Shown here: positions 16,467 through 27,137 of the stretch, in pieces
How positions within the stretch are numbered: position 1 is the first letter of the stretch
Layout: every line of letters begins with the position of its first letter
Assembly: GCF_008086045.1 (NCBI RefSeq)
Contig: NZ_VSEY01000023.1
Span: 1 to 64,000 of the forward strand
Length of the DNA stretch: 64,000 bases
Origin: Nonomuraea sp. PA05
GTDB lineage: Bacteria > Actinomycetota > Actinomycetes > Streptosporangiales > Streptosporangiaceae
Reading direction: 5' to 3'
The notes under the pieces: model-generated
Databases searched by the model: none
What the model was told of the DNA's origin: nothing
What the model saw: only the letters and a program-made list of their open reading frames with translations
Translations under genes and position numbers: made by a program

Positions 16467-17135
16467 CTACTCGCGCTCGAACCGGAAGCCGACTCCCCGG
16501 ACCGTCGTGATGTAGCGCGGCTTGGCCGCGTCGTCGCCGAGCTTGCGGCGCAGCCAGGAGATGTGCATGTCGAGGGTCTTGGTGGAACCCCACCAGTTGG
16601 TGTCCCACACCTCGCGCATGATCTGCTCTCGGGTGACGACCTTGCCCGCGTCGCGGACCAGGACGCGCAGCAGGTCGAACTCCTTGGTGGTCAGATGCAG
16701 CTCCTTCTCCCCCATCCAGGCGCGCCGCGAGTCCGCGTCGATGCGCACACCCTGGACGACCGGGGTCTCGGAGGTGCCGCGGCGCAGCAGCGCCCGCACC
16801 CGGGCCAGCAGCTCTGCCAGCCGGAACGGTTTGGTCACGTAGTCGTCCGCGCCGGCGTCGAGGCCGACGACGGTGTCCACCTCGTCGACGCGGGCGGTGA
16901 GTATCAGCACAGGAGTGCCGTGGCCCTCAGCCCTTATCCGGCGGGCGACCTCAAGGCCGTCCATCTCCGGCAGCCCAAGGTCAAGAACGATCAGGTCGAT
17001 GCCGCCCGACAGTGCCCTCTCCAGGGCCTGCGGGCCGTCGGGGCTCACCTCGACCTGATAGCCCTCGCGGCGCAACGCACGCGCGAGTGGCTCTGAGATC
17101 GAGGTGTCATCCTCGGCGAGAAGTACGCAGGTCAT
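16467..17135 (-). CDS. OmpR/PhoB family response regulator
   Basis: The 222-residue regulator has a receiver domain with acidic pocket D9-D10, phosphoacceptor D52 (VLDLGLPEMDG) and K102 (YVTKPF), and a C-terminal winged helix (TKEFDLLRVLVRDAGKVVTR, then SWLRRKLGDDAAKPRYITTV, RGVGFRFE). It pairs with the kinase encoded directly downstream. CGATCG occurs twice, 18 bases apart, between 5 and 28 bases before its ATG, which could be an autoregulatory site. The regulon cannot be told from sequence. Confidence 0.95.
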   Translation of the reverse strand: MTCVLLAEDDTSISEPLARALRREGYQVEVSPDGPQALERALSGGIDLIVLDLGLPEMDGLEVARRIRAEGHGTPVLILTARVDEVDTVVGLDAGADDYVTKPFRLAELLARVRALLRRGTSETPVVQGVRIDADSRRAWMGEKELHLTTKEFDLLRVLVRDAGKVVTREQIMREVWDTNWWGSTKTLDMHISWLRRKLGDDAAKPRYITTVRGVGFRFERE

Positions 17136-17139
17136 GAAG

Positions 17140-17163
17140 CGATCGTAGGACCTTAGGCGATCG
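17140..17163. promoter_or_regulatory. Paired CGATCG sites upstream of the response regulator
   Basis: CGATCG at 17140-17145 and 17158-17163 flank AGGACCTTAGG-type sequence. OmpR-family regulators bind direct repeats close to one or two helical turns apart; 18 bases is not an exact fit. Assignment is weak. Confidence 0.25.
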
Positions 17164-17396
17164 TTTCCCGGGCACAGCGCGCGGTTTGACTCGTCGTTGA
17201 CCTATCCATTGACCTGGGCAAACACGGCTAAAATACGGTACGTCGTGATTAAAGCACCGCCGTTTTCGGCCCGGAATTCATCGGACGATCATGTATCGTC
17301 GCGTGTCCCTCGCCACGCCTCCGCGAAGGGAAGGTGCCCGGAAAATGGAGAAAGGTGAGCCCCTGGCCCACCTCATCCCCTGCGTTGGTGCTCGGA

Positions 17397-17882
17397 TCAG
17401 TCGTCGCTGGACGCCGGCTCGGCGTACCGGGCCAGGTAAAGCTGGATCCCCAGGCTGTTGATCAGCCCCAGCTCCGTCTCCAGGTAGTCGATGTGCTCTT
17501 CCTCGTCCTTGAGGATGTCCTCGAAGATGTTCGCCGAGGTGATGTCACCCTTCTCACGCATGAGCTGGATGGCCGGCCGCAGCCGCTGCACCACCGACAT
17601 CTCCACTTCGAGGTCGGCCTTGAGCTGCTCCTCGACGGTCTGGCCGATGTGCAGGGTGCCCAGGCGCTGATAATTGGGCAAACCCTCCAGGAAGAGGATG
17701 CGATCGGTGAGGCGCTCGGCGTGGCGCATCTCGTCGATCGACTCGTAGCGGGTGTGCTCGGCGAGCTTGGTGTACCCCCAGTTCTCCTGCATCTTGGCGT
17801 GCAGGAAGTACTGGTTGATCGCGGTCAGCTCCGCGGTCAGCTGTTCGTTGAGCAATTCGATGATCTGTTTGTCGCCCTGCAT
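17397..17882 (-). CDS. bfr: Bacterioferritin
   Basis: The 161-residue protein forms the 24-subunit haem-containing ferritin that oxidises and stores iron. All ferroxidase ligands are in place: E18, E51, H54, E94, E127 and H130, and the haem-binding M52 is present in DEMRH. The N-terminal MQGDKQIIELLNEQLTAELT is typical. A GAGGGG site precedes the ATG. It lies 24 bases downstream of the bfd gene and should share its transcript, behind two iron boxes. The short tail after the last helix is normal. Confidence 0.97.
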   Translation of the reverse strand: MQGDKQIIELLNEQLTAELTAINQYFLHAKMQENWGYTKLAEHTRYESIDEMRHAERLTDRILFLEGLPNYQRLGTLHIGQTVEEQLKADLEVEMSVVQRLRPAIQLMREKGDITSANIFEDILKDEEEHIDYLETELGLINSLGIQLYLARYAEPASSDD

Positions 17883-17906
17883 GGCGGGCCCCTCATCGCT
17901 ATCCGG

Positions 17907-18083
17907 CTATGCGGTCGTCAGTTCGTCAGACCGCTTCAGGATCGCACAGATCTTCCGGACGCAGCGGGCACAGTCCCCACCAGCACCGGTGGTGTCGCGG
18001 ATCTGCTTGGCGCTCGTCGCCCCGGCGGCGATGCAGTCGTGGACCTCATTCTCGGTCACAGCACGACAAATGCATACGTACAT
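17907..18083 (-). CDS. bfd: Bacterioferritin-associated ferredoxin
   Basis: The 58-residue product carries the Bfd [2Fe-2S] ligands C4 and C6 (MYVCICRAVTENEV) and C38 and C41 (GDCARCVRKI). Bfd donates electrons to bacterioferritin to release stored iron. The start at 18083 gives the family N-terminus; a longer frame to 18131 would run across an iron box and is rejected. It is the first gene of a bfd-bfr operon. Two iron boxes lie 35-83 bases upstream. Confidence 0.93.
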   Translation of the reverse strand: MYVCICRAVTENEVHDCIAAGATSAKQIRDTTGAGGDCARCVRKICAILKRSDELTTA

Positions 18084-18118
18084 CCAGGGACAGGCCTTCC
18101 GCGAGGGGTTGGACGCCA

Positions 18119-18137
18119 TAAGGTTAGGCACACCTAA
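18119..18137. promoter_or_regulatory. IdeR/DmdR iron box 1 upstream of bfd-bfr
   Basis: TAAGGTTAGGCACACCTAA matches the 19-bp actinobacterial iron-box consensus TTAGGTTAGGCTCACCTAA at 17 positions. Iron-bound IdeR/DmdR1 binds such sites. It lies 36 bases upstream of the bfd start. Confidence 0.85.
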
Positions 18138-18147
18138 GATAACCCAC

Positions 18148-18166
18148 TTTGGTTAGGCTTGCCTAC
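18148..18166. promoter_or_regulatory. IdeR/DmdR iron box 2 upstream of bfd-bfr
   Basis: TTTGGTTAGGCTTGCCTAC matches the same consensus at 15 of 19 positions. Its centre is 29 bases from that of box 1, so two regulator dimers could bind side by side. Confidence 0.7.
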
Positions 18167-18199
18167 GTTGGGTGGGTCACAAAAGCCTGTCCCCTGCTG

Positions 18200-18820
18200 T
18201 CAGTGACCTCGGGAGATCCACTCCTCCAGGTGCGGAGCCTCCGCTCCGATCGCGGTCGAGTCGCCGTGCCCGGTGTGCACGACCGTCTCCGGCGGAAGCG
18301 TCAGCAGCCGCTGCCTGATCGACTCGATGATCGTCTCGAACGAGCTGTAGGACCGCCCTGTCGCGCCTGGGCCGCCCTTGAACAGGGTGTCGCCGCTGAA
18401 CAACGCGCCCAGCTCGGGCGCGTACACGCAGACGGCGCCCGGCGAATGGCCCGGCGTGTGCAGGATCTGCAGGGCCACGCCGCCCACCACCAGCTTCTCC
18501 CCGTCCGTCAGCGGCTCGTACGCCACCTCCGGCCCGTACACCTGCTCCCACAGCACCTGGTCGGCGGGGTGCAGCCGGATCGGCGCCCCCGTCAGCGCGG
18601 CCAGGTCGCGGGCGGCGTTGATGTGGTCGTTGTGCGCGTGCGTACAGACGATGGCCTTGACCGCGCGCCCGCCGACCCGCTCCGCGATCGGCGCCGCGTC
18701 GTGCGCGGCGTCGATCACCACCACCTCGCGCGCGTCGCCGACCAGCCAGACGTTGTTGTCGACGTCCCACGTCCCGCCGTCCAGCGAGAACGTCCCCGAC
18801 GTGATGACCCGATCGATCAT
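18200..18820 (-). CDS. Metallo-beta-lactamase fold hydrolase, partner of MscR
   Basis: The 206-residue protein has the metal-binding motif H61-A-H63-N-D65-H66 (CTHAHNDHINAA), TPGHSPG around residue 122, a SGDTLFKGG aspartate ligand and a final TGHGD histidine. The start codon directly follows the stop of the S-(hydroxymethyl)mycothiol dehydrogenase gene (TAAATG). The same pair exists in mycobacteria (Rv2259-Rv2260). It probably hydrolyses S-formylmycothiol or another mycothiol thioester made by the dehydrogenase; this substrate is inferred from context and from the glyoxalase-II-like fold. Confidence 0.88.
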   Translation of the reverse strand: MIDRVITSGTFSLDGGTWDVDNNVWLVGDAREVVVIDAAHDAAPIAERVGGRAVKAIVCTHAHNDHINAARDLAALTGAPIRLHPADQVLWEQVYGPEVAYEPLTDGEKLVVGGVALQILHTPGHSPGAVCVYAPELGALFSGDTLFKGGPGATGRSYSSFETIIESIRQRLLTLPPETVVHTGHGDSTAIGAEAPHLEEWISRGH

Positions 18821-19915
18821 TTAGAGGACCACCACCGAACGCAGCACCTCGCCCCGGTGCATCTTCCCGAACGCCTCCTCGACCTGGTCCAGCCCGATCG
18901 TCTCCGACACGAACTTGTCGAGCGGCAGGCGGTTCTGCAGGAACAGGTCGATCAGCATGGGGAAGTCGCGGCTCGGCAGGCAGTCGCCGTACCAGGAGGA
19001 CTTGAGCGCGCCGCCGCGGCCGAACACGTCCAGCAGCGGCAGGTCGATGCGCATGTCCGGGGTCGGCACACCGACCAGCACGACCGTGCCGGCCAGGTCG
19101 CGGGCGTAGAAGGCCTGCTCGTACGTCTCCGGCCGGCCGACCGCCTCGATCACCACGTCGGCGCCGTTGCCGCCGGTCAGGTCGCGGATCGCCTCGACCG
19201 GGTCTGCGGAACGGGAGTTGACCGTGTGGGTGGCGCCGAACCCGCGCGCCCACTCCAGCTTGCGATCGTCCACGTCCACCGCGATGACCTTCGCGGCGCC
19301 CGCCAGCGAGGCGCCCAGGATCGCCGCGTCGCCGACGCCGCCGCAACCGATCACCGCCACGCTGTCGCCGCGGGTGACCCCGCCGGTGTTGACCGCCGCG
19401 CCGATGCCCGCCATCACGCCGCACCCGAGCAGGCCCGCGACCTGCGCCGGGGCGTCGGCCGACACCTTCGTGCACTGCCCGGCCGCCACCAGCGTCTTCT
19501 CCAGGAACGCGCCGATGCCCAGCGCGGGCGACAGCTCGGTGCCGTCCTTGAGCGTCATCTTCTGCTTGGCGTTGTGGGTGGCGAAGCAGTACCAGGGACG
19601 GCCGCGCAGGCAGGCTCGGCACTGGCCGCACACCGCGCGCCAGTTGAGGATGACGAAGTCGCCCGGCTGCACCTCGGTCACGCCGGGGCCGACCGCCTCC
19701 ACCGTGCCCGCCGCCTCGTGTCCCAGCAGGAACGGGTAGTCGTCGCTGATCCCGCCCTCCCGGTAGTGCAGGTCGGTGTGGCACACGCCGCAGGCCTGCA
19801 CGTTCACCACCGCCTCGCCCGGTCCCGGGTCCGGCACGAGCACCGTCTCGAGGGAAACTTCCTGGCCCTTGCCCTGGGCTACCACGCCCTGCACTTCGTA
19901 CGGCATGCCAGTCAT
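18821..19915 (-). CDS. mscR: S-(hydroxymethyl)mycothiol dehydrogenase (zinc alcohol dehydrogenase family)
   Basis: The 364-residue enzyme oxidises the mycothiol-formaldehyde adduct, and its orthologues also reduce S-nitrosomycothiol. It has the catalytic zinc site [14 protein letters not shown] with [14 protein letters not shown], four structural zinc cysteines ([15 protein letters not shown]), [20 protein letters not shown] and the NAD motif [13 protein letters not shown]. The sequence matches the mycothiol-dependent subfamily better than generic class III enzymes. It starts six bases after the cyclase stop and is followed with no gap by an MBL hydrolase. An ATG three codons in is an alternative start. 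Confidence 0.93.
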   Translation of the reverse strand: MTGMPYEVQGVVAQGKGQEVSLETVLVPDPGPGEAVVNVQACGVCHTDLHYREGGISDDYPFLLGHEAAGTVEAVGPGVTEVQPGDFVILNWRAVCGQCRACLRGRPWYCFATHNAKQKMTLKDGTELSPALGIGAFLEKTLVAAGQCTKVSADAPAQVAGLLGCGVMAGIGAAVNTGGVTRGDSVAVIGCGGVGDAAILGASLAGAAKVIAVDVDDRKLEWARGFGATHTVNSRSADPVEAIRDLTGGNGADVVIEAVGRPETYEQAFYARDLAGTVVLVGVPTPDMRIDLPLLDVFGRGGALKSSWYGDCLPSRDFPMLIDLFLQNRLPLDKFVSETIGLDQVEEAFGKMHRGEVLRSVVVL

Positions 19916-19921
19916 CTTGGG

Positions 19922-20893
19922 TCAGGAGGATGATCTCCGCAAGACATAGGGCTGCACCACGCCGAGGCCTCTCGCCGGACGGCGCCTGATCCGGTGCGCC
20001 TCGTACGGTTCGCCGTCGAGCCCGCCGGCCAGCGCCTCGTCCACCAGGATCGTGCCGGGCCTGGCGATCGCGGTGAGCCGGGCGGCGAGATTGACGGTCG
20101 TGCCGAAGACGTCGCCCATCATCGGCACCACCGGCCCGTACGCCATCCCGATGCGCAGCTCCTCGGTCTCCACCAGGTCGAGGGCGATCGCCGCGGCCTG
20201 CTCAGGGCCCTGCGCGGTGAACAGCACCTCGTCGCCCAGTGTCTTGACCAGCCGGGCGCCGTGCGTGGCCACCACGTCGGAGGCCCGCGATTCGAACCCC
20301 TCCACCAGCCCTGCCAGCTCCTTCTCGTCGAGCTCGCGGCTGCGCCTGGTGAACGACACCAGGTCCGCGAACCCGACCGCCATCGTCACCCGGGTCGGCA
20401 CCAGCTCGTCGGTGCCGTCGGCGATCGCCAGCAGCCGGGTGCCCGCGGCGGCGAGCTGGGCCCGCCAGACGTGGATGAGCACGTGCTCGAAATCGGGCAT
20501 CAGCCCCTGGGCGGCGTCGAGCACCGCCGCCACGTCGTCCTCGGCGAAGTCGGGGGGCAGCATCGTGCCGATCATGATCTCGGCCTGCCACTGCGCCAGC
20601 CTGGCCGTGGTCTGGCCGAGCGCGCGGGCCATGCGGATCACCGTCTGCTCGTCGAGCAGGCCGCCGTCCAGCATGCTGCGCACCCGGCGCAGCGCGTCCA
20701 CGTCCGCCTCGGTGAACGCCACGGCGTCGTCGGCCCGCTGCGCGAAGCCGAGCGCGCGCCAGATGCGTTCGGCCAGCTCCCTGGGCACCCCGCTCCTGGC
20801 GGCGACCTCCACCCGCGTGTACCGGGGCGGCAGGCCGACCAGCAGTCGCTCGATCTCCTCGGCGCTCGGGCGGCCGGGACGGGCTTCGCTCAC
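19922..20893 (-). CDS. Class III adenylate cyclase with N-terminal regulatory domain
   Basis: The 323-residue protein has a helical N-terminal region (about 1-165, including a winged-helix-like EVAARSGVPRELAERIWRAL) and a C-terminal cyclase domain. Metal ligands D177 (GFADLVSFT) and D221 (TLGDEVLF), the adenine-specifying K217 and D261 and the transition-state N268 and R272 (GTTVNLAARL) are all present, so it should make cAMP. It has no membrane segment. The layout is like Rv1264-type soluble actinobacterial cyclases, whose N-terminus senses pH, but that role here is inference. The start is GTG; it lies 20 bases after the PH-domain gene. Confidence 0.9.
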   Translation of the reverse strand: MSEARPGRPSAEEIERLLVGLPPRYTRVEVAARSGVPRELAERIWRALGFAQRADDAVAFTEADVDALRRVRSMLDGGLLDEQTVIRMARALGQTTARLAQWQAEIMIGTMLPPDFAEDDVAAVLDAAQGLMPDFEHVLIHVWRAQLAAAGTRLLAIADGTDELVPTRVTMAVGFADLVSFTRRSRELDEKELAGLVEGFESRASDVVATHGARLVKTLGDEVLFTAQGPEQAAAIALDLVETEELRIGMAYGPVVPMMGDVFGTTVNLAARLTAIARPGTILVDEALAGGLDGEPYEAHRIRRRPARGLGVVQPYVLRRSSS

Positions 20894-20913
20894 CCGAGCG
20901 AGGCTACTTCACT

Positions 20914-21423
20914 TCAACGTCCGTCGACCTCGCCGTCGGAGGCGTCCTCGACGAGCCTGAACAGGTCGGTGCGCACGTCCTGGATGCGCGGGATGTCCTT
21001 CAGCACGATCTCCCCGCGGTCACCGGCCGACTCGACCGTGAGCGTGCCGCAGCCGAGCAACCGCTCGGGAAAGGTCTGGTCCGAGCTCACCGTGTTGACC
21101 TTGGTGATCGGGATTTCGTCGGTCGACTTGTTGAGCACGCCCGTGCTGATCGTGAAGCGGTGCGTGGTGAGCACGTAGCCGGTGTTCTTCCACTGCAGGT
21201 ACGGCACGAACGACCAGATCGTGAGCAGGATGAGCCCGATGACGACGACCGCGATCCTGGCGTAGGACACGTACTCGAAGTCCGGGATGAAGTACAGCGC
21301 CGCGCCCGTGGCCGCGGCGATGAGGACCAACGCGATGAAGGGGACGACGAGCCGCTTCCAGTGGGGGTGGAAGGATCGGACGCGCCGCTCACCCTGCGTC
21401 AGATGATGGTCGGGAAGGGTCAT
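20914..21423 (-). CDS. PH-domain (bPH2/DUF304) membrane protein
   Basis: The 169-residue product has two membrane helices (about residues 26-46 and 52-74: LVVPFIALVLIAAATGAALY, ARIAVVVIGLILLTIWSFV) followed by a bacterial PH-like domain with YVLTTHRFTISTGVLNKSTD, EIPITKVNTVSSDQTFPERL and LGCGTLTVESAG. This is the standard YdbS/YdbT-like form whose biochemical role is not established. It sits between birA and the cyclase gene on the same strand, an order I recall as conserved in actinomycetes near accD/accE. Start ATG 21423; an ATG nine bases upstream is possible. Confidence 0.85.
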   Translation of the reverse strand: MTLPDHHLTQGERRVRSFHPHWKRLVVPFIALVLIAAATGAALYFIPDFEYVSYARIAVVVIGLILLTIWSFVPYLQWKNTGYVLTTHRFTISTGVLNKSTDEIPITKVNTVSSDQTFPERLLGCGTLTVESAGDRGEIVLKDIPRIQDVRTDLFRLVEDASDGEVDGR

Positions 21424-21481
21424 GGGCAGCATCGTGCCACCATCGGGAGGCCGGGGCCATGCCCATGACAGATCGAGCAGC

Positions 21482-21553
21482 TCAGTCCTCCGCGCGCACA
21501 TGCACTCAGTTCTCCGCGCGCACGTGCACTCAGTCCTCCGCGCGCACATGCAC
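21482..21553. repeat. Three 24-bp tandem repeats made from the 3' end of birA
   Basis: Units at 21482-21505, 21506-21529 and 21530-21553 differ at only two positions. Unit 3 is the last eight codons of birA, encoding VHVRAED and the stop. Units 2 and 1 repeat this in frame after the stop, each ending in its own TGA. The array is thus a duplicated gene end including stop codons. Confidence 0.9.
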
Positions 21554-22351
21554 GACGTCGCCCGCGCTCAGCGTGTACCGCTCGCCGCCGGACTCCACCT
21601 GCAGATGGCCCGCGCCGTCGACACCGGTCGCGAGCCCGCTCAGCGCCTGCCCGCCCGGCAGCTCCACCCTGACCCGGCGGCCCACCGTGGAGCTGACCGC
21701 CAGGTACGCCGCGCGCAGGCCCGACGCGTCGGCGTCGCCCTTGGCCTCGCCCCACTCGCGGTAGTGGGTCTCGACCTCCCTGAGCACGGCGCGCAGCAGC
21801 GGATCGCGGTCGAGGCAGGCGCCCTCCGCGATGCTCAGCGAGGTGGCCGTCTCGGTGGGCAGCTCGTCGGGCCGCAGCGTCACGTTCAGGCCCATGCCGA
21901 TGACGACGGCGTCGTCCACCCGCTCGGCCAGCACGCCGGCCAGCTTGCGCTCGCCGATCAGCAGGTCGTTGGGCCACTTGAGGCCCACCTCGACCTCCGC
22001 CAGGCGGCGTACGGCGGAGGCGGCGGCGACGCCGTACAGCAGCGACAGCCAGCCCTGCGCGAGCGGCGGCACCTCGGGACGCAGCAGGATCGAGAACGTC
22101 AGCCCCGATCGGGGCGGCGCCGACCAGGTGCGGCCCAGGCGCCCGCGGCCGGCCTGCTGCGCCTCCGCGACCAGCACCGTGCCCTCGGGCGCGCCGTCCC
22201 TGGCGGCCTGGGCCAGGTCGGCGTTGGTGGAGCCGGTGCTGTCGACGACGGTGACAGCCGTCCACAGCGAGCCGGGGCGGACCAGGGCCCGGTTGAGCGC
22301 CGTCTCGGACAGCGGAGGGCGGTCGAGGTCGGAGTAGCGTGAGTCGGCCAT
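21530..22351 (-). CDS. birA: Biotin--[acetyl-CoA-carboxylase] ligase
   Basis: The 273-residue enzyme attaches biotin to the carrier protein of acyl-CoA carboxylases. It has VTVVDSTGSTNADL, the biotinyl-AMP-binding GRGRLGRTWSAP (about 68-79), KWPNDLLIGERKLAGVL and GMGLNV, then a C-terminal SH3-like cap. It has no N-terminal DNA-binding domain, so it is the monofunctional group I form. Its substrates include the carboxylase whose beta subunit is encoded at 29581. The start follows GGGGGG. Its final eight codons are the first unit of a triple tandem repeat. Confidence 0.95.
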   Translation of the reverse strand: MADSRYSDLDRPPLSETALNRALVRPGSLWTAVTVVDSTGSTNADLAQAARDGAPEGTVLVAEAQQAGRGRLGRTWSAPPRSGLTFSILLRPEVPPLAQGWLSLLYGVAAASAVRRLAEVEVGLKWPNDLLIGERKLAGVLAERVDDAVVIGMGLNVTLRPDELPTETATSLSIAEGACLDRDPLLRAVLREVETHYREWGEAKGDADASGLRAAYLAVSSTVGRRVRVELPGGQALSGLATGVDGAGHLQVESGGERYTLSAGDVVHVRAED

Positions 22352-22406
22352 CCCCCCATCTTCCCTGATGGCGGGCTCCCGGGAGCGGAGGAGGCAAGAT
22401 GGTGGG

Positions 22407-23246
22407 GTGAGTGAGCGCCCCGGGCCGACCACCCGGATCAGAGTCACGGAGCTGTCCGGCCCGTCCGCCAGGCAGCGGCGCGACGACCTGGCCACGGAGG
22501 AGCCGCTGGAGATCCGCCTCACCGCGCCCGACGGCACCCGCAGGACCGTGGCCATCACCATGCGCACGCCGGGCCACGACTTCGAGCTGGCCGCCGGGTT
22601 CCTGCACGGCGAGGGCCTGGCTCGGCACGGCGACGTCGCCTCGATCGCGTACTGCACCGACGAGGACCTGCCGCCCGAGGCCCGCTACAACACGGTCACG
22701 GTGCGCCTGCGCGTCCCGGTGCCCGAGCTGCCCGCTCTCGACCGGCACTTCCTCACCTCCAGCGCCTGCGGCGTCTGCGGCTCGGCGAGCCTCGACGCGC
22801 TGCGCGACCGGTGCGCGCCCGTCCCGCCCGGTTCGCTCAAGCTCACCCCCGAGCTGCTGTACGGGCTGCCGGACGCGTTGCGCGCGGCCCAGGGCGTGTT
22901 CGGCAAGACGGGCGGGCTGCACGCCGCGGGGCTCTTCTCCTCCGGCGGCGGCCTGGCGGCGGTCCGGGAGGACGTGGGCCGTCACAACGCGGTGGACAAG
23001 CTCGTCGGCTGGGCGTCCATGGCGGGGCGGCTGCCGCTGTCGGAGCACGTGCTCATGGTGAGCGGGCGGGCCAGCTACGAGATCATGCAGAAGGCGCTGG
23101 CCGCGGGCATCCCGGTGGTGTGCGCGGTGTCGGCGCCGTCGTCGCTGGCGGTGGAGCTGGCCAGGGGGTTCGGGCTGACGCTGGTGGGCTTCCTGCGCGG
23201 GGAGCGCTGCAACGTGTACGCGGGAGCGGAAAGAATCATCGCCTAA
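22407..23246 (+). CDS. fdhD: Formate dehydrogenase accessory sulfurtransferase FdhD
   Basis: The 279-residue protein transfers sulfur to the molybdenum cofactor of formate dehydrogenase and is required for its activity. It has EEPLEIRL near the N-terminus, PGHDFELAAGFLHGEG, the catalytic-loop cysteines in SSACGVCGSAS, FGKTGGLHAAGLF, DVGRHNAVDKLVGW and SGRASYEIMQKALAAGIPVV. GTG 22407 begins MSERPGPTTRIRVTELSG; a longer frame from ATG 22368 lacks family resemblance. No formate dehydrogenase gene is in the window. It is divergent from birA with 55 bases between. Confidence 0.95.
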   Translation: MSERPGPTTRIRVTELSGPSARQRRDDLATEEPLEIRLTAPDGTRRTVAITMRTPGHDFELAAGFLHGEGLARHGDVASIAYCTDEDLPPEARYNTVTVRLRVPVPELPALDRHFLTSSACGVCGSASLDALRDRCAPVPPGSLKLTPELLYGLPDALRAAQGVFGKTGGLHAAGLFSSGGGLAAVREDVGRHNAVDKLVGWASMAGRLPLSEHVLMVSGRASYEIMQKALAAGIPVVCAVSAPSSLAVELARGFGLTLVGFLRGERCNVYAGAERIIA

Positions 23247-23251
23247 CAGTG

Positions 23252-23269
23252 GAATGAAGCATTCCGTTC
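23252..23269. promoter_or_regulatory. Operator 1 of the epoxide hydrolase gene
   Basis: GAATGAAGCATTCCGTTC is repeated with two changes 34 bases downstream. Within it GGAATG-AAG-CATTCC (from 23251) is an exact inverted repeat. Sites of this kind are typical for TetR or similar repressors; no such gene is adjacent. Confidence 0.65.
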
Positions 23270-23285
23270 TGCTACTCTTAGAACA

Positions 23286-23303
23286 GAACGAAACATTCCG
23301 TTC
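23286..23303. promoter_or_regulatory. Operator 2 of the epoxide hydrolase gene
   Basis: GAACGAAACATTCCGTTC is the second copy, with GAACG and CGTTC as ends in inverted order. A TACTCT lies between the copies at 23273-23278 and could be the -10 box, so the two sites would bracket the promoter. It ends 17 bases before the ATG. Confidence 0.65.
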
Positions 23304-23320
23304 CTTTCGGAGGCCTGATC

Positions 23321-24403
23321 ATGAGCACCATCTCCCCCTTCCGCGTCGAGATCCCCCAGTCCGACCTCGACGACCTCCAGACCCGCCTCCGCCTGACCCG
23401 CTTCGCCGACGAGATCCCCGGCGCCGACCAGGGCGTCGGCGTCGAGCGGGTCAAGCGCCTGGTCGCCCACTGGCGCGAGAGCTTCGACTGGCGGGCCGTC
23501 GAGGCCACCCTCAACGCCCACCCGCAGTTCACCACCGAGATTGACGGGCAGAACATCCACTTCCTGCACGTCCGCTCCAGCAACCCCGACGCGCTCGCCC
23601 TGATCCTCACCCACGGCTGGCCCGGCTCCATCGCCGAGTACCTGCGCGCCATCGAGCCCCTGTCGCGCCACTTCCACCTGGTCATCCCGTCCCTGCCCGG
23701 CTACGGCTTCTCCGGCCCGACCCACGAGCTGGGCTGGAACAACCTGCGCATCGCCAAGGCCTGGGCCGAGCTGATGGCCCGCCTCGGCTACGAGCGCTAC
23801 GGCGCCGTCGGCAACGACGCCGGCTCGATGGTCTCCCCCGAGATCGGCAGGATCGACCCGGCGCACGTCGTCGGCGTGCACGTCACCCAGCTCTTCTCGT
23901 TCCCGTCGGGCGACCCGGCCGAGTTCGCCGAGCTGACCGAGGAGGAGCAGGCGGGGCTGGCGGTGCTCGACTGGTTCTGGAAGGAGAAGGGCGCGTTCAA
24001 CGTGCTGCAGTCACAGCAGCCGCAGACCCTCGCCCACGCCATCACCGACTCCCCCGCCGGGCTGATCGGCTGGCTGGCCCAGCTCCTCGACGACGACCTC
24101 GACGACGACTTCGTGGTGACCAACGCGGCCATCTACTGGTTCACCGGCACCGCCGCCTCGGCGCTGCGCCTGTACTGGGAGAACGCCCGCGCCGAGCACC
24201 CCAAGGAGCCGACGACCGTGCCGACGGCGCTGGCCATGGGCGAGGGCGACTTCAAGTCGATCCGCCGCTTCGCCGACCGCGACCACAGCGGGATCGTCTC
24301 CTGGAAGACCCTCCCGGCTCCGGCCCGCGGCCACTACACGGCCCACACCGCAACGCAGGCGCTCACCTCGGACGTCATCGGCTTCTTCCAGAGCCTCGGC
24401 TGA
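23321..24403 (+). CDS. Epoxide hydrolase (alpha/beta hydrolase with EHN domain)
   Basis: The 360-residue enzyme has the N-terminal epoxide hydrolase domain (FRVEIPQSDLDDLQTRLRLT) and a catalytic alpha/beta hydrolase domain with the oxyanion HGWPGS (98-103), PSLPGYGFSGP, nucleophile D166 in VGNDAGSMV and a C-terminal histidine near residue 345 in GHYTAHTATQAL. It would open an epoxide to a diol by way of an ester on D166; the natural substrate is unknown. GGAGG precedes the ATG. Two near-identical 18-bp operator sites upstream point to specific induction. Confidence 0.92.
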   Translation: MSTISPFRVEIPQSDLDDLQTRLRLTRFADEIPGADQGVGVERVKRLVAHWRESFDWRAVEATLNAHPQFTTEIDGQNIHFLHVRSSNPDALALILTHGWPGSIAEYLRAIEPLSRHFHLVIPSLPGYGFSGPTHELGWNNLRIAKAWAELMARLGYERYGAVGNDAGSMVSPEIGRIDPAHVVGVHVTQLFSFPSGDPAEFAELTEEEQAGLAVLDWFWKEKGAFNVLQSQQPQTLAHAITDSPAGLIGWLAQLLDDDLDDDFVVTNAAIYWFTGTAASALRLYWENARAEHPKEPTTVPTALAMGEGDFKSIRRFADRDHSGIVSWKTLPAPARGHYTAHTATQALTSDVIGFFQSLG

Positions 24404-24404
24404 A

Positions 24405-24438
24405 CGCGGGAGGCCCCCTCAGGGGGGCACCTCCCGCG
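24405..24438. terminator. Bidirectional terminator between epoxide hydrolase and ppc
   Basis: CGCGGGAGG (24405-24413) pairs with CCTCCCGCG (24430-24438), with an inner CCCCCT/AGGGGG stem. This long GC hairpin fills the 44-base gap between two convergent genes. Confidence 0.8.
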
Positions 24439-24447
24439 CCGGGGGCG

Positions 24448-27069
<2,622 letters not shown>

Positions 27070-27137
27070 GTTTCGAAGGGTATCGAGTCGATTCGGGCCG
27101 ACGTAGACCGGTCTCAGTTATTGGACTAGACCACTGG

